This document shows, one piece after another, positions 10,919-20,780 of a stretch of 45,940 nt of DNA. The notes beneath the pieces are model-generated. The model was not told the origin of the DNA. It was given only the letters and a program-made list of their open reading frames with translations, and made no database searches. The DNA comes from Pantoea septica (GTDB lineage: Bacteria; Pseudomonadota; Gammaproteobacteria; Enterobacterales; Enterobacteriaceae), in the NCBI RefSeq assembly GCF_002095575.1, contig NZ_MLJJ01000033.1, forward strand, positions 1 through 45,940. Reading direction: 5' to 3'. The translations under genes were made by a program, and so were the position numbers. Each line of letters begins with the position of its first letter. Within the stretch, counting starts at the first letter, position 1.

Positions 10919-11331
10919 TTAAAACCTATATGCTCGATACAAATATCTGCTCTTTTATTATGCGGGAACAGCCGGAAGCCGTACTCATGCGGCTGGAGCA
11001 AGCTGTGCTGCGCCGTCATCGAACTGTTGTGTCAGCGATAACCTATGCGGAAATCCGGTTTGGCGCTGTTGGCAAGAAAGCGTCGCCTCGCCATGTACAG
11101 CTGGTTGAAGCGTTCTGCGCGCGCCTGGATGCCATTCTGGCCTGGGATCGCCATGCAGTGGACGCAACCACAGAAATCAAGCGTGCGCTGACCGCTATTG
11201 ACAGGCCCATTGGCCCGAATGATACCGCCATTGCCGGGCACGCTATTGCGGCTGACGCCATGCTTGTTACCTATAACGTCAAGGAATTTGAGCGCGTCCC
11301 AGGGCTTGTTTTTGAAGACTGGAGCAAATGA
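10915..11331 (+). CDS. vapC: VapC-type PIN-domain ribonuclease toxin
   Basis: A 138-residue PIN-domain protein. The metal-binding acids are visible as Asp8 (MLDTN), Glu46 (TYAEIRFG) and Asp103 (GPNDTAIAGHA), with the conserved VTYNVKEF ending at about residue 125. Enterobacterial VapC enzymes cut initiator tRNA, and that target is a family inference here. The start is GTG at 10915, overlapping the vapB stop by four bases. The pair sits between the two mal blocks and has its own promoter, and nothing suggests it belongs to sugar metabolism. Confidence 0.92.
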   Translation: MIKTYMLDTNICSFIMREQPEAVLMRLEQAVLRRHRTVVSAITYAEIRFGAVGKKASPRHVQLVEAFCARLDAILAWDRHAVDATTEIKRALTAIDRPIGPNDTAIAGHAIAADAMLVTYNVKEFERVPGLVFEDWSK

Positions 11332-11371
11332 TCGCCTGACGGTGATGGAAATAGCGCAGTCCATAATCGTC

Positions 11372-11390
11372 AGCCCGCGCGCGGCGGGCT
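11372..11390. terminator. Hairpin between convergent vapC and malQ
   Basis: AGCCCGC-GCGCG-GCGGGCT forms a 7-bp GC stem between the two convergent stops. T tracts are poor on both sides, so termination strength is uncertain. Confidence 0.5.
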
Positions 11391-11402
11391 AACGTCTCTC
11401 TT

Positions 11403-13472
11403 CTATTTCATTCCCTTTCTGCCGCGATCCACCGCCGCCAGCAGCGCATCGACCGCCGGATCGCTGAACATCTCCTCCAGCGTCGCGCTGAGCTTGCGCC
11501 GCCAGTTAGGCCAGGCGTCGACGGTGCCGGGCACGTTTACCGGCGTCGTCATATCCAGCCACTCTTCCGGCTGCAGCCCGAGCAGGGCGCTTTGCGTGTC
11601 GGCCAGATAGCCCAGAATCGCCTGGCTGAGCGCGCGGGTCATACGCGCGCCGCCCCGCTGAAAGCGCCGGCGCGGGGGCAGCGCGCCGCTGCGCAGCAGG
11701 GTCTGCAACAGCGCTTTCCTTGCCGCCTGCCTGTCGCGATACAGCCCCGCCAGGACGTCCTTATCGGGATAGAGGCCCAGCTTGCTGCCCAGACGAAGAT
11801 CGTCGCTGCGCCACCAGCCGCGCAGCGTCGGCATATCGTGCGTGGTGGCGACCGCCATCGCCTGGCGCGGCCACTGCCCCGGCGCGCGGAACGCCTGCTT
11901 CGACGCCTGCTCGAAATAGAGCACCTTGTAGGAGTAGACGCCCGCGTCCCGCAGTTTGTCGACGATCGCCGCCGGCACGGTGCCTAAATCCTCGCCGATC
12001 ACCATACAGCGGTGGCGCTGACTCTCCAGCGCCAGAATTGCCAGCAGCGCGTCCACCGGATAGTGCACATAGGCGCCTTCCGCCGCGCTTTCGCCCTGCG
12101 GGATCCACCAGAGGCGCAGCAGCGCCATCACATGATCGATACGCAGCGCGCCGCAATCCTGCATGCTGGCGCGCAACAGGGTGATCCAGGGCTCAAACGC
12201 GCGCGCGGCCATCACCTGTGGATCCATCGGCGGCAGCCCCCAGTTTTGCCCCAGCGGACCGAGAATATCGGGCGGCGCGCCGACGCTCGCCTCAAGACAG
12301 TAAAGCTCCCGCTCGCGCCAGGTTTCCGCGCCGTCGCGCGCCACGCCTACCGCCAGATCGCGGTACAGGCCGATCGCCATCTCATGCTGCCGACAGCGCT
12401 GCCAGCACGCCGCGAACTGCCGGGCTGCCAGCCACTGCAGCCAGAGATAAAAGCGCACCTCATCGCTCTGCTCAATGCGAAATGCCAGCACGGCGGCGCT
12501 GTCGGGATGCTGAAAGGCGTCCGGCCAGCTTTGCCAGCCGTGACTGTCACCATCCTGCTTACGTTGCTCGGCATGCAGGGCGTCAAACAGGCCCTGGCAG
12601 AGCAGGCTGTCGCCGCCCGCCTCGACAAAATCCTCAAACGCCGCCGCCTCCGCGTCATCCGCGTCGCGCAGTCGAAACGCTTGCCAGGCCAGCCGTAAGC
12701 CCTCCAGCTTCAGGCGCGTCACGGCAGGGTAATCTACCCATTCCGTGCGGCGCGCCGCCTGCAACGCCTGCTGGGTCGCCTCAAGACGCCACCAGGCCCG
12801 CGCCGCCTCGCTCTGCTGAAAGTCCGGCACCGCGTTGACGTCGATGTAGAGAATATTGAGCCAGCGGCGCGACGAAGGACTGTACGGGCTGGCGCTCTCT
12901 GGCTCTGCGGGAAACAGGGCGTGCAGGGGATTCAGCCCGACAAAGGCGCCGCCGCGGCGCGCCGTCTCGTCGATCATCCGCCGCAGATCGCCAAAGTCGC
13001 CGATGCCCCAGTTATGTGCCGATCGCAGCGTATAGAGCTGGATGCAGCTGCCCCACAGCGATTCGCCCGCCAGCAGCGCGGGCGGCTCATAGCAGCGCGG
13101 CGGCGCGACGATAACGCAGCAGCCGTAGCGCTGCGCCTCATGCTCCAGCGTCAGCTGGTGGTAGCCGTCCGGCAACGGCGGCAGCGTCAGGGTTTCGCCC
13201 GCCGCGCAGCGGCCTGACCAGCACGCGCCCCCTTCGCTGGTCAGCTGCCAGCTGGCCGCGCTGAGAAGCACCGGCGAGAGCGTCAGCGGCTCGCCCTGGC
13301 GGAAGATGGCCGCAGGCGGCAGCGGAGACGCGCCCGCGTTCTGAGGCTGCATCAGCCCCAGCAGACGCTCGCGGGTCAGCGTGGAGACCTGCTGCGGCCG
13401 GCCGTGGGCATCAATGTAATCGGGCGCAATCAGGCCGTCTGCGGCGCGATCAAGATGGTTTTTCGGTTTCAT
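11403..13472 (-). CDS. malQ: 4-alpha-glucanotransferase (amylomaltase) MalQ
   Basis: This cytosolic GH77 enzyme transfers maltosyl and dextrinyl units between maltodextrins, releasing glucose and making longer chains for MalP. It has 689 residues against 694 in E. coli. The nucleophile region LRIDHVMALLRLWWIP and the acid/base region VIGEDLGTVP are visible. A longer frame opens at 13601. I chose the ATG at 13472 (MKPKNHLDRAADGL) because TGAGGAA lies five bases upstream and the extension would run into malP. It starts 8 bp after the malP stop, in operon malPQ. Confidence 0.97.
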   Translation of the reverse strand: MKPKNHLDRAADGLIAPDYIDAHGRPQQVSTLTRERLLGLMQPQNAGASPLPPAAIFRQGEPLTLSPVLLSAASWQLTSEGGACWSGRCAAGETLTLPPLPDGYHQLTLEHEAQRYGCCVIVAPPRCYEPPALLAGESLWGSCIQLYTLRSAHNWGIGDFGDLRRMIDETARRGGAFVGLNPLHALFPAEPESASPYSPSSRRWLNILYIDVNAVPDFQQSEAARAWWRLEATQQALQAARRTEWVDYPAVTRLKLEGLRLAWQAFRLRDADDAEAAAFEDFVEAGGDSLLCQGLFDALHAEQRKQDGDSHGWQSWPDAFQHPDSAAVLAFRIEQSDEVRFYLWLQWLAARQFAACWQRCRQHEMAIGLYRDLAVGVARDGAETWRERELYCLEASVGAPPDILGPLGQNWGLPPMDPQVMAARAFEPWITLLRASMQDCGALRIDHVMALLRLWWIPQGESAAEGAYVHYPVDALLAILALESQRHRCMVIGEDLGTVPAAIVDKLRDAGVYSYKVLYFEQASKQAFRAPGQWPRQAMAVATTHDMPTLRGWWRSDDLRLGSKLGLYPDKDVLAGLYRDRQAARKALLQTLLRSGALPPRRRFQRGGARMTRALSQAILGYLADTQSALLGLQPEEWLDMTTPVNVPGTVDAWPNWRRKLSATLEEMFSDPAVDALLAAVDRGRKGMK

Positions 13473-13480
13473 GGCGTTCC

Positions 13481-15883
13481 TCAGCGCGCGGCCTGCCAGA
13501 TACGTTGCTGATAATCGAGGATGGCGCGGTCGGCGCTGAACATGCCGCAGCGCGCGGTGTTCAGGATCGCGGCGCGCGTCCAGGTGTCCGGATCGGCCCA
13601 CAGCGCTTCGACCTGCTGCTGGGCATTGAGATAGTGGCGGAAATCGGCCAGCACCAGGTAGGGATCGCCGCCCGTCGGGCCCAGGCTGCGCACCAGCGCG
13701 TCGAAGGCCGTCGTGTCGCCGTCGCTAAAGGTGCCGTCCTCCAGCGCGGTCAGCGCCCGATCCAGCTGCGGATCTTTTTTGCGCCAGGTCGCCGGCGCGT
13801 AGCCCGCCTGCTTCAGCGCAGTCACCTGCTCGACGGTATGGCCGAAAATAAAGATATTCTCCTCGCCGACCTGCTGGGCGATCTCCACGTTCGCGCCGTC
13901 CAGGGTGCCAATCGTCAGCGCGCCGTTAAGCGCCAGCTTCATGTTGCCGGTTCCGGAAGCCTCTTTGCCCGCCGTCGAGATCTGCTCGGAGAGATCGGCG
14001 GCAGGAATGAGCCGCTCCGCCACCGAGACGTTGTAGTCGGGAATAAACACGATTTTAAGGCGGTCGCCGACGCGCGGATCGGCGTTAACCACGGCCGCCA
14101 CCTTGTTAATGGCGTAAATGATATTTTTCGCCAGCGCGTAGCCCGGCGCCGCTTTGGCGCCGAACAGCATCACGCGCGGCGTCAGATTCGCCTGCGGATC
14201 GCTGACCAGCGTTTGCCACAGGGCGATGATATGCAGCAGCATCAGATGCTGGCGCTTATATTCGTGGAGGCGCTTGATCTGCACGTCGAACAGGGCGTCA
14301 GGCTGAACGCGGATACCGGTCTTTTCGGCGATCCAGCGCGTTAACGCCGCCTTGTTCTGCTGCTTGATGGCGCGATACTCCGCGCGAAACGCGGCGTCGT
14401 CCGCCAGCGGCGCCAGGTCGCTGAGCGCATCCAGATCGTTAACCCAGGGGCGCGACAGCGTATTGTCGATCAGCGTGGCCAGCGCCGGATTGCACTGCTG
14501 GATCCAGCGACGCGGCGTAATGCCGTTAGTGACGTTGTGAAACTTCTCCGGCCACAGCGCGTGGTATTCCGGGAAGAGATCCTGCACCACCAGCCGGGAG
14601 TGCAGCGCCGCCACGCCGTTGACCGCAAAACCGCTGACCACGCAGAGGTTAGCCATGCGCAGCTGCTGATTGTGCACCACCGCCAGCTTCGCCCAGATCG
14701 CCTCGTTGCCGGGCCAGCGCGCCTCGACCTCTTTTTTGAGCTGTGCGTTCAGCGTATTGATAATCATCATATGGCGCGGCAGCAGCGCGCGTACCAGACG
14801 CAGGTTCCAGCACTCCAGCGCCTCCGGCATCAGCGTATGGTTGGTGTAGGCGAAGGTGCGCTGCGTAATGCGCCACGCCCGATCCCAGGAGAGCTGATGC
14901 TCGTCGATCAGCAGGCGCAGCAGCTCCGGGATCGCCAGCGTCGGATGGGTATCGTTGAGCTGGATCACTTCATAGTCGGGCAGCGTCTCGATGGCGCGGC
15001 CCGCCTGATGGTGACGACGCAGGATGTCGGCCAGCGTGCAGGCGCACTGAAAATATTGCTGCATCAGGCGCAGCTTTTTCCCGGCCTGATGATTGTCGTT
15101 GGGGTAGAGCACCTTCGTCAGCTTCTCCGCATCGATGCCCTGCTGTTCGGCGCGCAGGAAATCGCCGTCGTTGAAGCGCTGCAGGTTGAACGGACGCGCG
15201 TGTTTCGCCTGCCAGAGGCGCAGCGGCTGGGTGACGCCGTTGCCATAGCCGACGACGGGCAGATCCCAGGCCTCGCCCTGCAGCAGGAAAGCGGGCTCCC
15301 AGCGCGGGCGCCCCTCTTCCGTCACCACCTTGCCGCCCAGACCGACCTGCACGGTCAGCGCGGCGTTGTGACGAAACCAGGGATAGCGGTCGCGTCCCCA
15401 GTCGTCTGGCTGCTCATGCTGCGCGCCTTCGATAAAACGCTGGCGAAACAGGCCATATTGATAGTTCAGGCCGTAGCCGATGGCGGGCTGGCCGGTGGTG
15501 GCCATCGCGTCGAGAAAACAGGCCGCCAGCCGTCCCAGGCCGCCGTTGCCGAGCGCCGGATCGGTCTCGCGCTCCAGCACGTCGCTCAGGGCGATGTCCC
15601 AGGCGGCGAGCGCGTCGGCGACCGCCTGATACCAGCCCAGGTTGAGCAGGTTATTTCCCGTCAGCCGGCCGGTGAGAAACTCCATGGAGAGATAGTTAAC
15701 GTGGCGCTGCGGCCCGGATGCGGGCTGCGCAGGCAGTTCGGCCAGCAGTTCGGCCAGCGCGCCGCTCAGCGCCTGCCACCACTGCTGTTGCGTCATCTCC
15801 TGCGCGTCGCGCAGGCCGAAGCGTTGCCACTGCCGCGTGAGTGCGGCGGTAAAGCGGGCGTGATCGAAGGGTTGCGAATTCAT
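13481..15883 (-). CDS. malP: Maltodextrin phosphorylase MalP
   Basis: A pyridoxal-phosphate enzyme of family GT35 that phosphorolyses maltodextrins to glucose-1-phosphate in the cytosol. It has 800 residues against 797 in E. coli. The PLP-lysine segment [28 protein letters not shown] is intact near residue 640, and [13 protein letters not shown] and [11 protein letters not shown] are also present. First gene of malPQ, read from a promoter facing malT. It is probably maltodextrin- rather than glycogen-specific, judged by its mal context. Confidence 0.97.
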   Translation of the reverse strand: MNSQPFDHARFTAALTRQWQRFGLRDAQEMTQQQWWQALSGALAELLAELPAQPASGPQRHVNYLSMEFLTGRLTGNNLLNLGWYQAVADALAAWDIALSDVLERETDPALGNGGLGRLAACFLDAMATTGQPAIGYGLNYQYGLFRQRFIEGAQHEQPDDWGRDRYPWFRHNAALTVQVGLGGKVVTEEGRPRWEPAFLLQGEAWDLPVVGYGNGVTQPLRLWQAKHARPFNLQRFNDGDFLRAEQQGIDAEKLTKVLYPNDNHQAGKKLRLMQQYFQCACTLADILRRHHQAGRAIETLPDYEVIQLNDTHPTLAIPELLRLLIDEHQLSWDRAWRITQRTFAYTNHTLMPEALECWNLRLVRALLPRHMMIINTLNAQLKKEVEARWPGNEAIWAKLAVVHNQQLRMANLCVVSGFAVNGVAALHSRLVVQDLFPEYHALWPEKFHNVTNGITPRRWIQQCNPALATLIDNTLSRPWVNDLDALSDLAPLADDAAFRAEYRAIKQQNKAALTRWIAEKTGIRVQPDALFDVQIKRLHEYKRQHLMLLHIIALWQTLVSDPQANLTPRVMLFGAKAAPGYALAKNIIYAINKVAAVVNADPRVGDRLKIVFIPDYNVSVAERLIPAADLSEQISTAGKEASGTGNMKLALNGALTIGTLDGANVEIAQQVGEENIFIFGHTVEQVTALKQAGYAPATWRKKDPQLDRALTALEDGTFSDGDTTAFDALVRSLGPTGGDPYLVLADFRHYLNAQQQVEALWADPDTWTRAAILNTARCGMFSADRAILDYQQRIWQAAR

Positions 15884-16164
15884 GTCGTGTGCTTCCTGTC
15901 AGAACGAAAAGGGATTGCCTGCCAGTTTGCCTGCCGCCTTTCGGGCGCTCCTCCTCCTGCATGAAATTCAGCAGGGAGGATAACGAGGGCGGAGAGGCCA
16001 GGGTAAATCTGAAAGCGGCGCAGGAGTGTGATTGCACTCGCTTTTGTTAAGCCTGCCTTACAGGTTCGCTTGCATTCAGCTAACGGATCCGTGAACGTGT
16101 ATGAAGATTAATTACGAAGCGTAAAAAAATGATGCGCTGAACGTTAATGGAGAAGCGTGCGCCC
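15884..16164. promoter_or_regulatory. Divergent malPQ / malT control region
   Basis: On the minus strand 15959-15950 reads CAGGAGGAGG, 8 of 10 bases of the MalT box, about 67 bp upstream of malP. TGTGA-TTGCAC-TCGCT (16027-16042) is a CRP half-site with a degenerate partner upstream of malT. malT expression depends on CRP in E. coli. I did not find a second convincing MalT box. Confidence 0.55.
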
Positions 16165-18867
16165 ATGTTAATTCCCTCGAAGCTCAGTCGTCCCGTACGC
16201 CTTGAAAGCACCGTCACGCGCGATCGCCTGCTGCAAAAGCTGGGCGCAGCGGGCAATTACCGGCTGGTGTTGATTACCAGTCCGGCGGGCTACGGCAAAA
16301 CCACGCTGGTCTCGCAGTGGGCGGCGGATAGAAAGGATCTGGGCTGGTATTCATTAGACGAGGGCGACAATCAGCCGGAGCGCTTCGCCGACTATCTTAT
16401 CGCGGCGCTGCAGCAGGCGACGCAGGGCGGCTGCAGCCGCAGCGAAACGCTGGCGCAGAAGCGGCAGTACGTCAACCTCAACGCGCTTTTCGCGCAGCTG
16501 TTTATCGAACTGGCCGACTGGCGGCAGCCGCTGTGGCTGATCGTGGATGACTATCACCACATTGCCAACCCCGCCATTCATGAGGCGATGCGCTTTTTCC
16601 TGCGCCATCAGCCCGACAACCTGACGCTGGTCGTGCTGTCGCGCAATCTGCCGCAGCTCGGCATCGCCAATCTGCGCGTGCGCGAACAGCTGCTGGAGCT
16701 GGGCAGCCAGCAGCTGGCGTTTACCCATCACGAGACGAAACAGTTTTTTGACTGTCGCCTGAGCGCGCCGCTCGCCTCTGAAGAGAGCGGGCGCCTGTGC
16801 GACGACGTGGCGGGCTGGGCGACGGCGCTTCAGCTGATCGCTATCTCCGCGCGTCAGGGCGCCGGCTCGGCGCAGGACTCCGCGCGGCGGCTCTCCGGCA
16901 TCAACGCCAGCCACCTTGCCGACTATCTGGTGGAGGAGGTGCTGGACAATATCGACGACGCGACGCGTCATTTCCTGCTGAAAACCGCGCTGCTACGCTC
17001 GATGAATGACGCGCTGGTCGCCTGCGTGACCGGCGAGGCGAACGGACGCATGCGGCTGGAGGAGATTGAGCGGCGAGGGCTCTTCCTGCAGCGTATGGAT
17101 GATTCGGGCCAGTGGTTCAGCTATCACCCGCTGTTTGGATCGTTTTTGCGCCAGCGTTGTCAGTGGGAGCTGGGAGCCGAGCTGCCCGCGGTGCATCGCG
17201 CAGCCGCGCAAAGCTGGATGGCGCAGGGATTCCCCGGCGAAGCGATCCATCATGCGCTCGCCTCAGGCGACGTCGAGATGCTGCGCGACGTGCTGCTGGC
17301 GCACGCCTGGACGCTGTTCAATCAGAGCGAGCTGGCGCTGCTGGAGAACTCGCTGAGCGCGCTTCCCTGGGCGACGCTGGTGGATAATCCACGCCTGGTG
17401 CTGCTACAGGCCTGGCTGATGCAGAGCCAGCATCGCTTTTCCGAGGTTAACCGCCTGCTGGCGAAGTTCGAGCAGGCGTGCAGCTGCGAGATCGACGCCG
17501 CGCTACAGGGCGAATTCAACGCCGTGCGTGCGCAGGTGGCGATCAACGACGGCAACACCGAAGAGGCGGAGCAGCTTGCCCGCCTGGCGCTGGAAGCCCT
17601 GCCGGAAAGCCGCCGCTACAGCCGCATCGTCGCCACCTCGGTGCATGGCGAAGTGATGCACTGCAAAGGCGAGCTGGCGAGTTCGCTGGCGCTGATGCGT
17701 CAGACCGAGCAGATGGCGCGCCGCGACGAAACCTGGCACTACGCGCTCTGGAGCCTGATCCAGCAAAGCGAAATTCTTTTCGCGCAGGGATTTCTGCAGG
17801 CCGCCTGGGAGATTCAGGAGAAAGCGTTCGTGCTGGTTGGCGAGCAGCATCTGGCGCAGTTTCCGCTGCACGAGTTTCTGCTGCGCATTCGCGCCCAGCT
17901 GATGTGGGCGTGGGGCCGGCTGGACGAGGCGGAGCAGGCGGCGCGCGAAGGTATGAAAGTGTTGAAGGGCTACCCGCCGCAGCAGCAGATCCAGTGTCTG
18001 GGCCTGCTGGTGCAGTGCTCGCTGGCGCGCGGCAATCTGGATAACGCGCGCAGCTACCTGAACCGTCTGGAGAATCTGCTCAACAACGGCAGCCTGCACA
18101 GCGACTGGATCGCCAACGCCGACAAGGTGAGGGTGATCTACTGGCAGATGACGGGTGACGTCCAGAGCGCCAGCCACTGGATGCGGCACACCGCGAAGCC
18201 CGCCTTCGCCAATAACCACTTCCTGCAGGGGCAGTGGCGCAATATCGCGCGGGCGCAGATCCTGCAGGGCGATCTCAGCCAGGCGGAAGTGGTGCTGGAA
18301 GAGCTCAACGAAAACGCGCGCGCGCTGCGTCTGATGAGCGATATGAACCGCAACCTGCTGCTGCTCAATCAGATCTACTGGCAGACCGGACGCAAAGCCG
18401 AAGCGCAGCGCGCGCTCATCGAGGCGCTGAAGCTGGCGCGCGGCACCGGCTTTATCAGCCATTTCGTGATCGAAGGCGAGATCATGGCGCAGCAGCTGCG
18501 CCAGCTTATCCAGCTTAACGCGCTGGAAGAGCTGGATAATCATCGCGCGCGCCGTATCCTGAATGAAATTAACAAATACCATCGCCATAAGTTCGCCCAC
18601 TTCGACGAGGGATTCGTCAGCCGACTGCTGAATCATCCCGACGTGCCGGAGCTGATCCGCACCAGCCCGCTGACGCAGCGCGAATGGCAGGTGCTGGGCC
18701 TGATCTACTCCGGCTACAGCAACGACCAGATCGCCGGGGAGCTGGATGTGGCCGCCACCACCATTAAAACCCATATCCGCAACCTCTATCAGAAGCTGGG
18801 CGTCTCGCATCGCGCCGAGGCGATGCATCAGGCGCAGTCGATGCTGAAGCTGATGGGATATGTGTGA
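16165..18867 (+). CDS. malT: Maltose regulon transcriptional activator MalT
   Basis: This is an ATP- and maltotriose-dependent activator (STAND/LAL family) of all mal promoters. It has 900 residues against 901 in E. coli. Walker [10 protein letters not shown] is at 39-47, IVDDYHHI follows as Walker B, then a long helical repeat region (about 440-800). The C-terminal LuxR-type helix-turn-helix reads [46 protein letters not shown] in shorter recognisable blocks. A frame start at 16147 exists. I chose the second ATG because [13 protein letters not shown] is the known MalT N-terminus. GGAG at 16149-16152 is 12 nt away, a poor spacing consistent with the low malT translation known in E. coli. Confidence 0.97.
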   Translation: MLIPSKLSRPVRLESTVTRDRLLQKLGAAGNYRLVLITSPAGYGKTTLVSQWAADRKDLGWYSLDEGDNQPERFADYLIAALQQATQGGCSRSETLAQKRQYVNLNALFAQLFIELADWRQPLWLIVDDYHHIANPAIHEAMRFFLRHQPDNLTLVVLSRNLPQLGIANLRVREQLLELGSQQLAFTHHETKQFFDCRLSAPLASEESGRLCDDVAGWATALQLIAISARQGAGSAQDSARRLSGINASHLADYLVEEVLDNIDDATRHFLLKTALLRSMNDALVACVTGEANGRMRLEEIERRGLFLQRMDDSGQWFSYHPLFGSFLRQRCQWELGAELPAVHRAAAQSWMAQGFPGEAIHHALASGDVEMLRDVLLAHAWTLFNQSELALLENSLSALPWATLVDNPRLVLLQAWLMQSQHRFSEVNRLLAKFEQACSCEIDAALQGEFNAVRAQVAINDGNTEEAEQLARLALEALPESRRYSRIVATSVHGEVMHCKGELASSLALMRQTEQMARRDETWHYALWSLIQQSEILFAQGFLQAAWEIQEKAFVLVGEQHLAQFPLHEFLLRIRAQLMWAWGRLDEAEQAAREGMKVLKGYPPQQQIQCLGLLVQCSLARGNLDNARSYLNRLENLLNNGSLHSDWIANADKVRVIYWQMTGDVQSASHWMRHTAKPAFANNHFLQGQWRNIARAQILQGDLSQAEVVLEELNENARALRLMSDMNRNLLLLNQIYWQTGRKAEAQRALIEALKLARGTGFISHFVIEGEIMAQQLRQLIQLNALEELDNHRARRILNEINKYHRHKFAHFDEGFVSRLLNHPDVPELIRTSPLTQREWQVLGLIYSGYSNDQIAGELDVAATTIKTHIRNLYQKLGVSHRAEAMHQAQSMLKLMGYV

Positions 18868-18895
18868 AGTTGCCCGTCCTGTGCTCGAGCGCGAT

Positions 18896-18956
18896 AGCCT
18901 CATGAAAATGAGCGGGATTTCCGGAAAGGGTCTGGCACAAATCCGCCACTGAGGCT
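18896..18956. other. Structured element downstream of malT
   Basis: AGCCTCA (18896-18902) pairs with TGAGGCT (18950-18956). Inside it GCGG-G-ATTT (18912-18920) pairs with AAATCCGC (18939-18946) with one bulge. An alternative small hairpin CTCAT-GAAA-ATGAG (18899-18912) is incompatible with the outer stem. It lies in the 172-bp gap between convergent malT and the permease gene, so it could act as a 3' UTR structure for either. Confidence 0.45.
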
Positions 18957-18989
18957 CTTTCCCGCCATCCTGCGGCCAGAAATGCCCCC

Positions 18990-19020
18990 CTCACAGACAC
19001 CCCTTTTTTACGGCTGTGAG
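18990..19020. other. Stem-loop between malT and permease gene
   Basis: CTCACAG (18990-18996) and CTGTGAG (19014-19020) form a 7-bp stem with a 17-base loop that contains a run of six T. No T tract follows the stem, so it is not a standard terminator. Confidence 0.35.
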
Positions 19021-19039
19021 AGGGTCACACCGCTTTTAC

Positions 19040-20470
19040 TCACTGTACCGGATAGCGCGTCGCGCTCAGCGCACCGCGGCGGTCAAAACGCCGCATCCCC
19101 AGCCACAGCAGCGCCGTAGCGAACCAGCCGATAACCCACGAGACGTCATTCCCGGCGAAAATCCAGGTCAGCGAGCCGTGGTGCAGCGGATTATCGATAA
19201 AGGGCAGCTGGATCAGCACGCCGATAAAATAGGTGGCGATGCCCGGCCAGTTCCAGCGGCCGTAGCGCCCGTCCGGCTGCGACAGCGCGGGAATGTCGAT
19301 ATGGCCTTTCGTAATAAGGTAAAAATCGGTCAGGCTGATGGCGCTCCAGGGCACGAAAAAGGCCAGCAGGAACAGCAGAAAGTGGGTGAACGATTTAAGA
19401 AAAGCGGGCTCGCTGATTAGTGCGATACCGCAGGAGATCGCCACCATCAGCACCACGAAACCAATCCGTCCGCCCCGGCTCAGGGAGGTTTGCCGGCTGA
19501 AGCCGGAGACGATGGTGGTCAGCGACATAAAGCTGCCGTAGGCGTTCAGCGTGGTAAAGGTGATCTTGCCGAAGCAAATGGCAAAATAGATCACCATCGC
19601 CATGGTGGCGCTGCTGCCTAAGCCAACGATATAGCCCACCTCATTGCCGGAGAAGGCGCTGCCCGCGATAGCCGCGACGATAACGCCCAGCGTCATCGAC
19701 GCCTGGGTGCCGAACACGGTACCGAAGAACACCGCGCTGAACAGACGTTTGGCGGAGACCTCCTGCGGCAGGTAGCGCGAATAGTCGGAGACATAAGGGC
19801 AAAACGCGATCTGCCATGACGAGGAGAGAGAGACGGCGAGTAAAAAGGTTGAGAAAGCGAAGTGGCGATTCTGCCAGAGCGGCGCTAAATCGTGGGTTGA
19901 GAGCAGCGTGACGAACAGATAGAAGAACGCCAGCACGCCGATGACGCTGGCTACTTTGCCCAGCTTATGAATAACGCGATATCCCAGCACCGCAATCACG
20001 ATAATGATCAGGCTGAACAGGATCATCCCGGCGGCGTTATCAATATGCAGCAGCTTCGCCATCGCCTGACCGGCCAGCACCGTGCCGCTGGCGGAGAAGC
20101 CGATATACATAATGCATACCAGCACCAGCGGGATCACCGCGCCGAAGACGCCGAACTGAATGCGGCTGGTGATCATCTGCGGCAGGCCCAGTCGCGGTCC
20201 CTGCACGGCGTGCAGCGCCATCACCGCTGCGCCGATGATCTGGCCCACGAGCAGGCCGATAATCGACCAGACCACATCGCCGCCCAGCACCACGGCGAGC
20301 GCGCCTGTAACGATAGCCGTAATTTGCAGATTGCCGCCGAACCATAGCGTGAACTGGCTGAACGGATGTCCGTGACGTTCGCGGTGGGGAATAAAATCGA
20401 TCGATCGGGTTTCAGAAAGCCGCTGGCTCTCGCCGTCTGAACGCGCTGATGCAGGAAGTTCCGCTGACAT
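19040..20470 (-). CDS. NCS1-family nucleobase permease (cytosine/purine/hydantoin type)
   Basis: An inner-membrane permease of the nucleobase:cation symporter-1 family, 476 residues with about twelve hydrophobic segments. N-terminal FSQFTLWFGGNLQITAIVTGALAVVLGG and GPRLGLPQMITSRIQFG are hallmark NCS1 segments, as is AFCPYVSDYSRYLP in the middle. It resembles CodB and fungal FCY-type purine-cytosine permeases, but no deaminase or hydrolase gene is next to it, so the substrate stays open. The gene stands alone, convergent with malT, and has a perfect 18-bp palindrome 61 bp upstream. Confidence 0.88.
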   Translation of the reverse strand: MSAELPASARSDGESQRLSETRSIDFIPHRERHGHPFSQFTLWFGGNLQITAIVTGALAVVLGGDVVWSIIGLLVGQIIGAAVMALHAVQGPRLGLPQMITSRIQFGVFGAVIPLVLVCIMYIGFSASGTVLAGQAMAKLLHIDNAAGMILFSLIIIVIAVLGYRVIHKLGKVASVIGVLAFFYLFVTLLSTHDLAPLWQNRHFAFSTFLLAVSLSSSWQIAFCPYVSDYSRYLPQEVSAKRLFSAVFFGTVFGTQASMTLGVIVAAIAGSAFSGNEVGYIVGLGSSATMAMVIYFAICFGKITFTTLNAYGSFMSLTTIVSGFSRQTSLSRGGRIGFVVLMVAISCGIALISEPAFLKSFTHFLLFLLAFFVPWSAISLTDFYLITKGHIDIPALSQPDGRYGRWNWPGIATYFIGVLIQLPFIDNPLHHGSLTWIFAGNDVSWVIGWFATALLWLGMRRFDRRGALSATRYPVQ

Positions 20471-20780
20471 AGGTTCCTCGCCAGGTTGAAGTGTTAATTA
20501 TTATCTGCCCTTTGTTAACCGTTGCGATGCTACATGTATATACATGTACGGATGTTGTCATGCCGTTTTAAAAGTTACAAGGCAGCGGGTCATTGGAAAT
20601 TGTGATGGCGCTGGCAAGCCTGGCATGACGAACAGAGAGAAAAGCGCGCAAGAATATGCTACATAAGCGCAGTCTGCCGCCGCGATAAAAACAGCAGATG
20701 AGAAGAACGGGCTAACCTGCAGTAAGCGCAGGATTTACCCGCAAGATTATTGTATAGTCCGCGCTTTTTGGAGGTTTCCC
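20471..20780. other. Divergent region between permease gene and rluF
   Basis: This 310-bp gap holds an 18-bp palindrome (listed separately), AT-rich stretches near 20555-20580, and the rluF ribosome binding site TTGGAGG (20769-20775). TATAGT at 20753-20758 could be an rluF -10 box but has no matching -35. No gene is visible. Confidence 0.4.
20531..20548. promoter_or_regulatory. Perfect 18-bp palindrome, probable operator
   Basis: TACATGTATATACATGTA is fully self-complementary. It lies 61 bp upstream of the permease start, in a plausible promoter position. Palindromes of this TGTATA-centred type are bound by several regulator families including GntR/FadR. No regulator gene lies beside it, so the binding protein is unknown. 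Confidence 0.6.

Noticed and set aside
11592..13217. Several plus-strand frames opposite malQ
   Set aside because: Pro/Arg/Ala-rich shadows of the GC-rich malQ gene.
13473..13601. N-terminal extension of malQ
   Set aside because: It would overlap malP by more than 100 bases, whereas the internal ATG at 13472 has a good ribosome binding site and the known N-terminus.
14537..15964. Plus-strand open frame of about 475 codons opposite malP
   Set aside because: Shadow of malP; composition is Gln/Arg-rich and no domain is visible.
17503..18903. Minus-strand open frame of about 466 codons opposite malT
   Set aside because: Shadow of malT with no ribosome binding site or motif.
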